DNA of 64,000 nucleotides. It comes from Rhodobacteraceae bacterium SB2 (GTDB taxonomy: Bacteria; Pseudomonadota; Alphaproteobacteria; Rhodobacterales; Rhodobacteraceae). The notes beneath the pieces were generated by a model. It did not search any database, had not been told where the DNA came from, and worked only from the letters and a program-made list of their open reading frames with translations. A program made the translations under genes and the position numbers. The stretch lies in assembly GCA_001642945.1 (NCBI GenBank), contig LGRT01000013.1, forward strand, positions 248,001-312,000, written 5' to 3'. How positions within the stretch are numbered: position 1 is the first letter of the stretch; the number at the start of each line of letters is the position of its first letter. Shown here piece by piece: positions 19,482-27,972 of the stretch.

Positions 19482-19493
19482 TGTTTATAAACA
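19482..19493. promoter_or_regulatory. 12-bp palindrome upstream of the HU gene
   Basis: TGTTTATAAACA is a perfect palindrome 59 bases before the HU start codon and could be a protein-binding site or lie within the promoter. No assignment to a known regulator can be made from sequence alone. Confidence 0.3.
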
Positions 19494-19551
19494 ACATTCA
19501 GTTAGAAACGTTCCATGAGGCCCTAACAGTTGGGCAGTGAAGGAGAAAAAG

Positions 19552-19839
19552 ATGTCGAAACCAATGACGAAAACACAACTGATTGCTGCGCTGGCCGAAG
19601 ATATGGGTTCAGATAAAAAGGCGGCGGCTGCCTCTTTGGACGCGATTTGTAACCTGATCACGCGCGAAGTTTCTGGTGGCGGTGCGGTCACGTTGCCAGG
19701 TATTGGCAAAATCATGTGCCGTGAGCGTCCAGAGCGTATGGTGCGTAACCCAGCCACGGGCGAGCAATTCAAAAAAGAAGCGGATAAAGTTGTTAAAATG
19801 ACAATTGCAAAAGCGCTGAAAGACAGCGTAAACGGTTAA
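19552..19839 (+). CDS. hup: HU/IHF family DNA-binding protein
   Basis: A 95-residue histone-like protein. It contains the HU layout: helices MTKTQLIAALAEDMGSDKKAAAASLDAI, beta-arm GGAVTLPGIGKIMCRERPERMVRNPATGEQF with the DNA-intercalating NPATG proline tip, and a C-terminal helix VVKMTIAKALKDSV. HU bends DNA and organises the nucleoid. The start at 19552 has AAGGAG 9 bases upstream; a GTG at 19537 in the same frame is less likely. A hairpin terminator follows. Confidence 0.95.
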   Translation: MSKPMTKTQLIAALAEDMGSDKKAAAASLDAICNLITREVSGGGAVTLPGIGKIMCRERPERMVRNPATGEQFKKEADKVVKMTIAKALKDSVNG

Positions 19840-19859
19840 GCCCCGTTGAACTGTTTCAT

Positions 19860-19890
19860 GAAAGGGTCGCTTTTGGGCGGCCCTTTTTAT
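19860..19890 (+). terminator. Rho-independent terminator after the HU gene
   Basis: AGGGTCGC pairs with GCGGCCCT (one G-U pair) around a short TTTTGG loop and is followed by TTTTTATTT. It lies about 20 bases after the HU stop codon. Confidence 0.8.
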
Positions 19891-19937
19891 TTGCCCGTTT
19901 CGATGGCGCCCGTGGGTCGTTTTAAAGCGAGATTAAA

Positions 19938-20807
19938 ATGGATCTAAGATCTTTGATGCTCGGGTTGGTTTTTGCGCTGATGTGGTCTTCGGCTTTTACG
20001 TCGGCGCGGATGATCGTTGCAGAGGCTTCGCCTTTGGCTGCCTTGTCGGTTCGGTTCTTAATTTCCGGTTTATTAGGCGTTTTAATCGCGCGGTTTTTGG
20101 ACCAAAACATGCGCTTAACGCAGGCGCAATGGCGGGCGACAATTGTTTTCGGTATTTTTCAAAATGCGATTTATCTTGGGTTAAACTTTGTGGCGATGCA
20201 AACCATTGAAGCGTCGGTTGCTTCCATTATTGCATCTTCAATGCCTTTGATGGTGGCGCTGGCTGGCTGGCTGGTGTTTCGGGAAACTCTTCCATTTTTG
20301 GGGATCGTTGGGCTGGTGTTTGGCGTTTTGGGTGTAAGTTTAATTATGGGTCTACGCATCGAGGCAGGGGTAGAGTTGCAAGGCCTGGTTTTGTGCCTTA
20401 TTGCCGCGATGGCGTTAACTGTTGCCACCTTATCCGTACGCGGGGCGGTTGCGGGTGGCAATGTGATGATGATTGTAGGGTTGCAGATGATCGTGGGCGG
20501 CGTCAGTTTGGCTATAATCGCCCTTATTTGGGAGCCATTTCAGATCAATCCAACATGGCGGTTGCTGGGGGCGTTTACCTATACCACGCTGATCCCCGGC
20601 CTTGCGGCCACTTTTATCTGGTTTAAATTGGTTGGCAGGATTGGCGCTGTGAAAGCCGCAACCTTTCATTTTTTGAATCCGTTTTTCGGGGTATTGATCG
20701 CCGCCGCGCTGTTGGGCGAAAACATAGGGCTTTTGGATTATGTTGGCGTGGTAATCATTGCGTTGGGTATTTTGGCTGTTCAGCTATCAAAGCAACATCA
20801 AACCTAA
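19938..20807 (+). CDS. EamA/DMT superfamily transporter
   Basis: A 289-residue membrane protein with about ten hydrophobic helices arranged as two EamA repeats (residues ~5-135 and ~145-285). The first repeat begins LVFALMWSSAFTSARMI with the typical ASPLAALSVRFL segment; the second ends with FLNPFFGVLIAAALLGENIG. This is the RhaT/YdcZ-like drug/metabolite exporter class, often exporting amino acids or metabolites. The substrate is unknown. It lies tail-to-tail with aroC. Confidence 0.9.
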   Translation: MDLRSLMLGLVFALMWSSAFTSARMIVAEASPLAALSVRFLISGLLGVLIARFLDQNMRLTQAQWRATIVFGIFQNAIYLGLNFVAMQTIEASVASIIASSMPLMVALAGWLVFRETLPFLGIVGLVFGVLGVSLIMGLRIEAGVELQGLVLCLIAAMALTVATLSVRGAVAGGNVMMIVGLQMIVGGVSLAIIALIWEPFQINPTWRLLGAFTYTTLIPGLAATFIWFKLVGRIGAVKAATFHFLNPFFGVLIAAALLGENIGLLDYVGVVIIALGILAVQLSKQHQT

Positions 20808-20828
20808 TCTAGGCCCGCGCGCTGATCG

Positions 20829-21941
20829 TTACGCAGCGGGGCCGATCTTACCACCTTGATCGCCAACCTGCCCGCGATGCAGCAGCAAGTGGTCTAGAAG
20901 AACGCAGGCCATCATGGCTTCGCCGACAGGCACAGCGCGAATGCCAACGCAGGGATCATGCCGCCCTTTGGTGACCACATCGATCTCTTGCCCGTCTTTG
21001 GTGATTGATTTGCGTGCTGTTAAAATGGAGGATGTCGGCTTGACTGCGAATCGCAGCACCACATCTTGACCCGTTGAAATTCCGCCAAGAATGCCACCGG
21101 CATGGTTGCTCGAATATTGGGGTAAGCCATCGGGCCCAAGCGTTATTTCATCGGCATTTTCTGCACCACTCAATGCGGCAGCTTGCATGCCTTCCCCAAT
21201 TTCAACGCCTTTTACCGCGTTTATTGACATCATTGCAGCCGCAAGATCGCCATCAAGCTTGCCGTAAATAGGTGCGCCAAGCCCGGCAGGAAGCCCTTGT
21301 GCAACGATTTCAATCACTGCGCCAACTGAGCTGTGCGATTTGCGCACCTCGTCTAAATATAGCGCCCAGTCTTTTGCGGCTTTGGCATCGGGCACCCAAA
21401 AGGGGTTTTGGTCAATTTCTGACCAGTCAAAATGCGCGCGGTCGATTTTATGCACGCCCATTTGGCACATGAAGCCGATGATGTTAACCTTTGGTGCTAA
21501 TTTAGCCAGTGCCGCCCTTGCCACCGCCCCCGCTGCCACGCGCGCCGCGGTTTCGCGTGCAGAAGAGCGACCGCCCCCGCGATAATCGCGAATGCCGTAT
21601 TTTTGAAAATAGGTGATATCCGCATGGCCTGGTCGGAACGTATTGGCAATATCGCCATAATCCTTTGAACGTTGATCGGTGTTGCGGATGGTCAACTGAA
21701 TTGGAGTTCCCGTTGTTTTTCCCTCAAAAACTCCAGAGAGGATTTCAACGTTATCTGCCTCGCGTCGCTGCGTGGTAAATTTACTTTGGCCAGGTTTGCG
21801 TTTGTCTAACCAGGGCTGAATAATGGTTTCATCAAGTCTTATGCCCGGAGGGCAGCCATCAATGGTTGCGCCAATCGCGCGGCCATGGCTTTCCCCCCAT
21901 GTGGTGACCTGAAATAAATGGCCGAATGTATTCATGCTCAT
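20829..21941 (-). CDS. aroC: Chorismate synthase
   Basis: A 370-residue enzyme that makes chorismate from EPSP with reduced FMN as cofactor. Signatures seen: [18 protein letters not shown] at the N-terminus (residues ~16-33), the FMN/substrate loop [30 protein letters not shown] in which three conserved stretches are read, [14 protein letters not shown] (about residue 255) and [17 protein letters not shown] near the end. All are characteristic. AAGGAGCGCTGAT precedes the ATG at 21941. Confidence 0.96.
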   Translation of the reverse strand: MSMNTFGHLFQVTTWGESHGRAIGATIDGCPPGIRLDETIIQPWLDKRKPGQSKFTTQRREADNVEILSGVFEGKTTGTPIQLTIRNTDQRSKDYGDIANTFRPGHADITYFQKYGIRDYRGGGRSSARETAARVAAGAVARAALAKLAPKVNIIGFMCQMGVHKIDRAHFDWSEIDQNPFWVPDAKAAKDWALYLDEVRKSHSSVGAVIEIVAQGLPAGLGAPIYGKLDGDLAAAMMSINAVKGVEIGEGMQAAALSGAENADEITLGPDGLPQYSSNHAGGILGGISTGQDVVLRFAVKPTSSILTARKSITKDGQEIDVVTKGRHDPCVGIRAVPVGEAMMACVLLDHLLLHRGQVGDQGGKIGPAA

Positions 21942-22523
21942 ATCAGCGCTCCTTTAAGATGCTGGATATAAGCACATTGCTGCGGTGACAAGGTGGATTT
22001 GTTACTGTCGATTTAGTTGATTAGTTTTTATAATTTTTATTGCGATACTTAATAATTCGTATTCTGGGTCATTTGATTAATTTGATTTAAATCGAGACTT
22101 TAAATTTTGAGAGTAGTCACCGCTGGAGAACCTATCAATAAATCCCAATTTTAGTTGTATTACTGGCTGTGTTTTCCGTTGCCAGAAATGCCACAATAAA
22201 AACGCGAAGCGTTCATAAGCCCGTGTTTTAGCTAACACTATCTGACGAAATTGCTTTGCGTGCGACTTTTATGGTTTATCACTATTTCGTTTTCACGTGG
22301 TTAAGGTGAGGTGTTTGCAAATGGCGTAGCTTGCAAAGAGCGAGCTTACTATAAAGATCTACTTATGAAACACGTAATTCTAGCACTACCGGACCATTAA
22401 TAATTAAATTGGTCAGAAATATTTAGAACTAAGTGGATGTAGGAATTATTTCAGACACATACTGAGGCATATTAAAAATTTTTAGTGATAAGAATCTTTT
22501 AAAAACCATCAAAACAGAAAATA
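21942..22523. other. A+T-rich intergenic stretch without genes
   Basis: About 580 bases separate aroC from the yjbE terminator. I see no gene of credible length, no tRNA and no transposase fragment. The stretch is visibly richer in A+T than the flanking housekeeping genes and includes short hairpins such as TTTGCAAATGGCGTAGCTTGCAAA (given only as a 7-base direct/inverted pair TTTGCAA/TTGCAAA around 22312-22340). It may be the decayed edge of the transferred yjb island. Confidence 0.4.
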
Positions 22524-22553
22524 TATAGAGGCAGCTTTGAAGCTGCCTCTATA
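22521..22553 (-). terminator. Rho-independent terminator of the yjbHFE operon
   Basis: A 13-bp perfect stem TATAGAGGCAGCT / AGCTGCCTCTATA (22524-22536 and 22541-22553) with a 4-base loop. On the minus strand it lies about 36 bases past the yjbE stop and is followed by a T-rich tract with TATATTTTCTGTTTT, so it probably ends that operon. Confidence 0.75.
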
Positions 22554-22588
22554 CGAAACTCTAATACGATTACACTTGTAGCGCTTTA

Positions 22589-22984
<396 letters not shown>

Positions 22985-23022
22985 AGAAACACCTTTCAAA
23001 ATCACTTGCCGAACTTATTAGA

Positions 23023-23703
23023 CTATATTAAACGTTCAATCAATATCAAACCGATATTATATCCATGCCATTGACGAGATTTTCGAATAATATTAGTTTT
23101 TTCAACCCAATATTCATTTTGAAAACGAAATTTATCATTTTCACAAATTTCAGTTACGTGTGTAGTTTCATAGGGTTTTTCGAAGATAAGGATGGTTTCT
23201 TGACCTTCTTTTGAGAAAAAACAAGAAAATTCAATAATGTTGTCCTTATTGTCTTCAGAAAGATATTTGTAACGCCTTTGATGATCTGGTAGCTTTTGTC
23301 CTCTGAGAGTGTTTTCAAGTCCAGACCTAGCCGCTCCAGCATTTGCCCCCATTAAATCGTGGCTCATGCCACGCGTGGCAAAGAGAAGTCCATCTTTCGT
23401 AGTAACTGTGCTCCCATCTGTTCCAAGCCATACATCGTTTAATGTGCTTCCAGGGAAAGCCGACATCGTTGCAGTTTGATCTCGATTTAAGATCTCTATT
23501 AAAATGAGAGGAATATTTGATTTATCAATCATTGAGCGCGTGATGATATTTCGCGGGTTAACTTGTTCACCTATTTCTTTTTTATTAAATATTAAATTAA
23601 ATTGTTCTAACAAAAACTCGTTTTTCGAAGATGCTGTGTTTGAACTGCATGCTCCTAGCAGCAGAAGGATGAAACCTAAACAAATTCCTGTCCAAAGCTT
23701 CAT
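23023..23703 (-). CDS. yjbF: YjbF-family outer-membrane lipoprotein
   Basis: A 226-residue lipoprotein. The N-terminus is a lipoprotein signal with the lipobox LLGAC (Cys about residue 18). The body has the YjbF/GfcB pattern: IPLILIEILNRDQTATM, WLGTDGSTVTTKDGLLFATRGMSHDLMGA (split here as TTKDGLLFATRGMSHDLMG), then a beta-rich C-terminal half. In E. coli the paralogue takes part in group-4-capsule/exopolysaccharide-type export. The ATG at 23703 overlaps the yjbH stop as ATGA, which decides this start over the ATG at 23709. Codons are notably A/T-ended. Confidence 0.82.
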   Translation of the reverse strand: MKLWTGICLGFILLLLGACSSNTASSKNEFLLEQFNLIFNKKEIGEQVNPRNIITRSMIDKSNIPLILIEILNRDQTATMSAFPGSTLNDVWLGTDGSTVTTKDGLLFATRGMSHDLMGANAGAARSGLENTLRGQKLPDHQRRYKYLSEDNKDNIIEFSCFFSKEGQETILIFEKPYETTHVTEICENDKFRFQNEYWVEKTNIIRKSRQWHGYNIGLILIERLI

Positions 23704-25781
23704 TTCCATAATCTCCCGGCCTCGTTATAAACTGCATTTCTATCGTTATTAAAAAGATATTTATGCAATTTATAAGGTGTGTGTAATTTAGCACCTCCAT
23801 CGCGGGTCATTACATTAAATTCAATTTTTGATATCGTTCTATTTGGTGACCCAAGGCTCCAATCTAAAGGAATTTTTAAGCTTAGACCTTTGTCAAATGA
23901 GCCTTCTCCGAATTTTTCAAAAGGCACATTAGTGACTGTCGCATAGGCGCCCATACTCCAGCCATTTCCAAATTTTCGTGCTAACCTCAAAGTGTATCCT
24001 CGATCACCGGCTAAATATTGACCTGCATCTAGTTGCGCCATGAAACCGTTTTTGAAAAAGTAATAGCCCGACAAGTGACCTGTTGTGACTTGATAACTTT
24101 GTAGACCCCAGAGCATGTCAAAATTTCGCTGTTGCACTTGGCTTAGTTCGAAGCCAATACCAAGCGAGCTTGATATTGGCTTCCACAATATTTCCCCTGA
24201 AACACCAGCAAACATTTTTTCTAAATAACCAGCAGTCAATTTTCCATAGACGCTTGGCATTATCTTATTTACTTTAGTAATCGTTAATTGATCAATGCCG
24301 GGATCACCATCGCGCCCATAAACATCGTGATCACTGCGGACGTGAGGCAGAACCGAGTCTGATTGTCTTAATACTTCATCAAAGTTGCCAACGACCGACT
24401 TACGAACTCTGCCATCAATAAAAAATCCAGATCCCAGAGTGTATTGAGTAAAAAGTTCCGCGCCCACTTCCCCTCGGATAGGATCGAGCGGATCAAAAAG
24501 CGAATATTCAACATATGGCCCTATCGACCAGCTAAATTTTTTCGAGTCAGATTGATCGTACCCTAATGCATTACTGTCTTGGAATTTAACTGTATCCAGA
24601 AAATTTTCTGATGGTTCGGCTGAAACCACCGAAGCAATTAATTGATTTCGGTTGATTTCAGCCGATAATACAACCATATCGTCCTCTATAAAATCTATAT
24701 AGAAACTTTCGAAATAGTCGCTTAAGTATCGAGATGATGTCCTTGCAGCGCGTCCTAAAGCTTGGGCTGTAGATCGATACTTTTGATTAACAAGCTGTAG
24801 TCTAGGGGGATTTTGTTCCAAATCCAAGCTTGTTAGCTTAAAACCGTCCGCCTTGAGCACAGCTATCAGCACAGTTTCATTGGTCGACTCCAGATAAAAT
24901 GGCGAACCTTTCAGGACTTTTTGCCGCAACGGAATAGGCGCAAGTTCCCGACCCGGCCCGTTTGGTGGATCTTTGGGATCCATCACAAGATGCGCAGATA
25001 GAGCAATTTTATCTCCATGCAAAAAGCTGGATTGTAGGAAATAACCCCTACCAGAATTCCAGGATAACCCGTAATTCCAAGGGGTTTGATGCTCAAGATA
25101 GGGCGCTTCTCGGTTATATTGATCAGATGAATATTCAAATTTTGCCGTGAACCCTTTGCCCAGATGCCAAGCCAAACCCCCAAAGGCAGCCGTATCGCCT
25201 TTGAACCATTCGGTTGATTCAAGCTCACCGCCCCTGCCAACATCTCGTCCAGCGCGGGTTTTAAACCTCTCGTCAATTTGCCCTAACGGCGAGTCAAACC
25301 CACCATAAGTGGCCAACCGACCGAAGCCCAATCCGGCTGTCACTTCAACAGGGCCAATATTTTTTGTGCCCACAACATATTCGCCCGTATACCAACCGGT
25401 TCCGATAAAATCATTTAAGCCAATGGCGAAAGCCGGCATATATTGACCTTCATCAACGGCGCGAAAGCGAATATCAAAACTGCGGTCATGGTTATAATAA
25501 CCCCCCGCTTCATGGCCATTTCGTCCATGGGCTGAATAGCGAAAGCTGGCTGATATTCTCGGTAGGATTTGCGCGGTTAAACTGGTGCGTCGATCCCCAT
25601 CAAAGCCGCTTTGGCTAAGGACAAGCCGCCCATCTGAATCTGATGCAGCAGTAGGCATATCGATCAAGCCAATTGTGCCGTAGCTCGTGTATGATTGCGA
25701 GTCTGCTGAAAGCAAATTGGGCAATAAGACAATAATTGCAATGGTGTTGACCAGTTTAAACATGCGTCTTAAATCAATCAT
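23700..25781 (-). CDS. yjbH: YjbH-like outer-membrane beta-barrel protein (exopolysaccharide-associated)
   Basis: A 693-residue protein with an N-terminal signal segment (FKLVNTIAIIVLLPNLLSADS). The start of the mature part, SYTSYGTIGLIDMPTAASDSDGRLVLS, is the family signature, and the rest alternates short amphipathic strands rich in aromatic residues, as in an outer-membrane barrel. YjbH/GfcD is proposed to help release exopolysaccharide at the outer membrane. It is the first gene of the operon; yjbF overlaps its stop codon. The ATG at 25781 is used; a GTG at 25787 is also possible. Compared with neighbouring regions it is A+T-rich. Confidence 0.85.
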   Translation of the reverse strand: MIDLRRMFKLVNTIAIIVLLPNLLSADSQSYTSYGTIGLIDMPTAASDSDGRLVLSQSGFDGDRRTSLTAQILPRISASFRYSAHGRNGHEAGGYYNHDRSFDIRFRAVDEGQYMPAFAIGLNDFIGTGWYTGEYVVGTKNIGPVEVTAGLGFGRLATYGGFDSPLGQIDERFKTRAGRDVGRGGELESTEWFKGDTAAFGGLAWHLGKGFTAKFEYSSDQYNREAPYLEHQTPWNYGLSWNSGRGYFLQSSFLHGDKIALSAHLVMDPKDPPNGPGRELAPIPLRQKVLKGSPFYLESTNETVLIAVLKADGFKLTSLDLEQNPPRLQLVNQKYRSTAQALGRAARTSSRYLSDYFESFYIDFIEDDMVVLSAEINRNQLIASVVSAEPSENFLDTVKFQDSNALGYDQSDSKKFSWSIGPYVEYSLFDPLDPIRGEVGAELFTQYTLGSGFFIDGRVRKSVVGNFDEVLRQSDSVLPHVRSDHDVYGRDGDPGIDQLTITKVNKIMPSVYGKLTAGYLEKMFAGVSGEILWKPISSSLGIGFELSQVQQRNFDMLWGLQSYQVTTGHLSGYYFFKNGFMAQLDAGQYLAGDRGYTLRLARKFGNGWSMGAYATVTNVPFEKFGEGSFDKGLSLKIPLDWSLGSPNRTISKIEFNVMTRDGGAKLHTPYKLHKYLFNNDRNAVYNEAGRLWK

Positions 25782-25985
25782 CACCACCTCAGTTCTATGC
25801 GATTTTCGCTATCATTAATTTGCGGGCTCTACAATAATCCTTTTCTCTTTTTTGATCGCAAACCGATACTCAAGCCAATGGGTTGACGTAAATTAGGATC
25901 AATTTTGAAAAATCGTTTTCTATTCGAAACATCATTTGAAAATATTCATATTTTTAAACTAAACGACCCAATCAAAGCTTTAATA

Positions 25986-26543
25986 TCAATGGTGATTGGC
26001 TAAGATTTCATTTATAAAAATATGGCTTGCATCGGCCAAATTATCCTTCCAGGCGCTGGGCGAGTTTTCATCTGCTTGGTCCGATACATATTTAAAACAA
26101 GAAAAATGGATGCCTGCCATCTGTGCTAGCTTCGCCAAGGCAAACGCCTCCATATCCACAAGATCTGTTCGCAGTTCAGGCGGTGCTGTTACAAAACTAT
26201 CGCCAGTGCCGCAAGACAGGCCATGCCCCTGCGCAGAAACGTAAGGCGCCTCTTCGAAAGGGGTTTGCCCCAAGGCAAATCCCATATCGCGGGCATCCAT
26301 ATCGCGTTGGAAGAATTGTGTTACCTCTAGCAAGCCGCTTAATTCTGGGTTTAACGCCCCTGCAGTGCCAAAATTTATCAAATTCATTGGTTTATAGCGC
26401 GCCACATATTCGCTGCCTTTCAGCGCAGCATTCACTTTTCCAACGCCTGTATAAGCTACGTTCCAGCTTGGTATCATCTCATTTGGCAGCTCTGCTTCCA
26501 AAGCAACCAATATTAAGGTGTTTTTCGGATCAAACCGCACCAT
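25986..26543 (-). CDS. MTA/SAH nucleosidase-like nucleoside phosphorylase family protein
   Basis: A 185-residue protein of the PNP/UDP superfamily, shorter than the usual 230-residue MtnN. The beginning, LILVALEAELPNEM, contains the Glu that follows the first strand; VAYTGVGKVNAA matches the glycine loop, and the nucleoside-binding VDMEAFALAKLA and catalytic-Asp FKYVSDQAD segments are intact (about residues 129 and 150). It would cleave methylthioadenosine or S-adenosylhomocysteine, or a related nucleoside. The missing residues fall in the middle of the fold, so activity is uncertain. It stands alone between yjbH and the divergent oxidoreductase gene. Confidence 0.78.
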   Translation of the reverse strand: MVRFDPKNTLILVALEAELPNEMIPSWNVAYTGVGKVNAALKGSEYVARYKPMNLINFGTAGALNPELSGLLEVTQFFQRDMDARDMGFALGQTPFEEAPYVSAQGHGLSCGTGDSFVTAPPELRTDLVDMEAFALAKLAQMAGIHFSCFKYVSDQADENSPSAWKDNLADASHIFINEILANHH

Positions 26544-26733
26544 GCTCTCCCCTAATTGTTCATTCTATATCCAGCTCATTCTACCGGCGCTCAAAGCTTT
26601 GCGAAAGCCGCTTTGAAAGATCCAATATTTTCGCGCTGAAACATGCGTTATTCGTTTGACCATGGGCTGTTGCCTCCATAGGTTCGCGCACAGAAAACGG
26701 GCACCACTTAGTTTAAAGCGCGGGGTATATATT

Positions 26734-27873
26734 TTGAAACGACTTTCATGGGGCCTTATTGGCGGTGGGCAAGGCAGTCAAATCGGATTTGCGCATCGAT
26801 CCGGCGCGGAAATTGATGGCCGCTTTAAACTGATGGCGGGGGCCATGGATGTGGATCCGAATGTGGCAAAAAGCTATGGCGCGTCGCTTGGGCTTGATCC
26901 AAGCCGCGCGTATGGCACTTGGCAAGAAATGCTGCAGGGTGAGAAATCACGCGATGACCGTATCGATTTGGTGACGGTGGCAACGCCCAATGCCACCCAT
27001 TTTGAGATTTCAAAAGCCTTTTTGGAAGCAGGTTTTCACGTCCTATGCGAAAAACCGATGACGATGACAGCGCCTGAAGCGCAAGCGCTTGTTCAGATTG
27101 CAAAAAAGGCCAACCGGGTTTGCGCGGTGAATTATGGCTATTCCGGTTACCCATTGGTGCGGCAGATGAAAGCGATGGTTGAGGCTGGGCAATTGGGGGC
27201 GATCCGCTGCGTGGTTGCAGAATTTGCGGGTGGCTTTATGGCGGATGCCGCAGATGCTGAAAATCCCCGCGTTCGCTGGCGGTTTGATCCAAAGCAAGCG
27301 GGAATGGCGGCTGTAACGGTGGATTGTGGCATCCACGCCTTACACATGGCCTGCTATGTCACTGGGCAAAATGTGACTAAAGTATCCAGTGATTTTGCCC
27401 ATGGGATCAAAAGCCGGGAATTGGAAGATGATAATCTATCGGCGTTCCGCATGAGCGGTGGTGCCATTGGCCGGCTTTGGACAAGCGGTTTGGCGATTGG
27501 GCGCACGCATGGGCTGACATTGCAAGTGTTTGGCGAAATTGGTGGGTTAAGCTGGCAACAAGAGCATCCCAACCAATTGCGCTGGACGCCCCTCAATGCG
27601 CCAACCCAAATCTTAGAGCGCGGCGCAGTCGGCCTTTCTGAGGCCGCGGCGCGCGCGAATAGAATAACGGTGGGGCATCCAGAGGGCATGGTTCTGGCCT
27701 TCGCAAATGTGTATCGTGATTTAAGCGAGGTGATCGGCGCGCAAAATTCTGGCACGTCTCCCGATCCCTTGGCGCTGACCTACCCCACCGCAGAAGAGGG
27801 GTGCCATTCGATCGAAGTGGTTGAGGCGATGGTTAAATCGGCAAAAAATGACGGAGAATGGATGACCGTATAA
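26734..27873 (+). CDS. Gfo/Idh/MocA family oxidoreductase
   Basis: A 379-residue NAD(P)-dependent sugar/inositol dehydrogenase-type enzyme. The N-terminal Rossmann fold reads LSWGLIGGGQGSQIG, followed by DLVTVATPNATHFE and the family motif CEKPMTMT (about residue 107, conserved Lys). The C-terminal domain holds VDCGIHALHMACY with the usual Asp-x-x-x-His arrangement. Homologues begin MKRLRWGLIGGG, which points to a TTG start at 26734 with GGGG eight bases upstream; an ATG at 26662 would add 24 unusual residues. The following gene is iolD, so an inositol-type substrate is a reasonable but unproven guess. Confidence 0.87.
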   Translation: MKRLSWGLIGGGQGSQIGFAHRSGAEIDGRFKLMAGAMDVDPNVAKSYGASLGLDPSRAYGTWQEMLQGEKSRDDRIDLVTVATPNATHFEISKAFLEAGFHVLCEKPMTMTAPEAQALVQIAKKANRVCAVNYGYSGYPLVRQMKAMVEAGQLGAIRCVVAEFAGGFMADAADAENPRVRWRFDPKQAGMAAVTVDCGIHALHMACYVTGQNVTKVSSDFAHGIKSRELEDDNLSAFRMSGGAIGRLWTSGLAIGRTHGLTLQVFGEIGGLSWQQEHPNQLRWTPLNAPTQILERGAVGLSEAAARANRITVGHPEGMVLAFANVYRDLSEVIGAQNSGTSPDPLALTYPTAEEGCHSIEVVEAMVKSAKNDGEWMTV

Positions 27874-27972
27874 CCGCCCCAGCGTGGTCATCGAAAACCT
27901 GCATGGAAGCAGTGCAGAGGCTGAGCTTAAGCGCCGGCTTCTTTGCAGAAAAGAAAAAGGAATGCATTTGAT

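Noticed and set aside
26544-26733. Possible structured RNA (6S-like) between the nucleosidase-like gene and the oxidoreductase
   Set aside because: The GGGCTGTTGCCTCCATAGG segment looked RNA-like, but I could not draw a long closing stem or a central bubble; a covariance search would decide.
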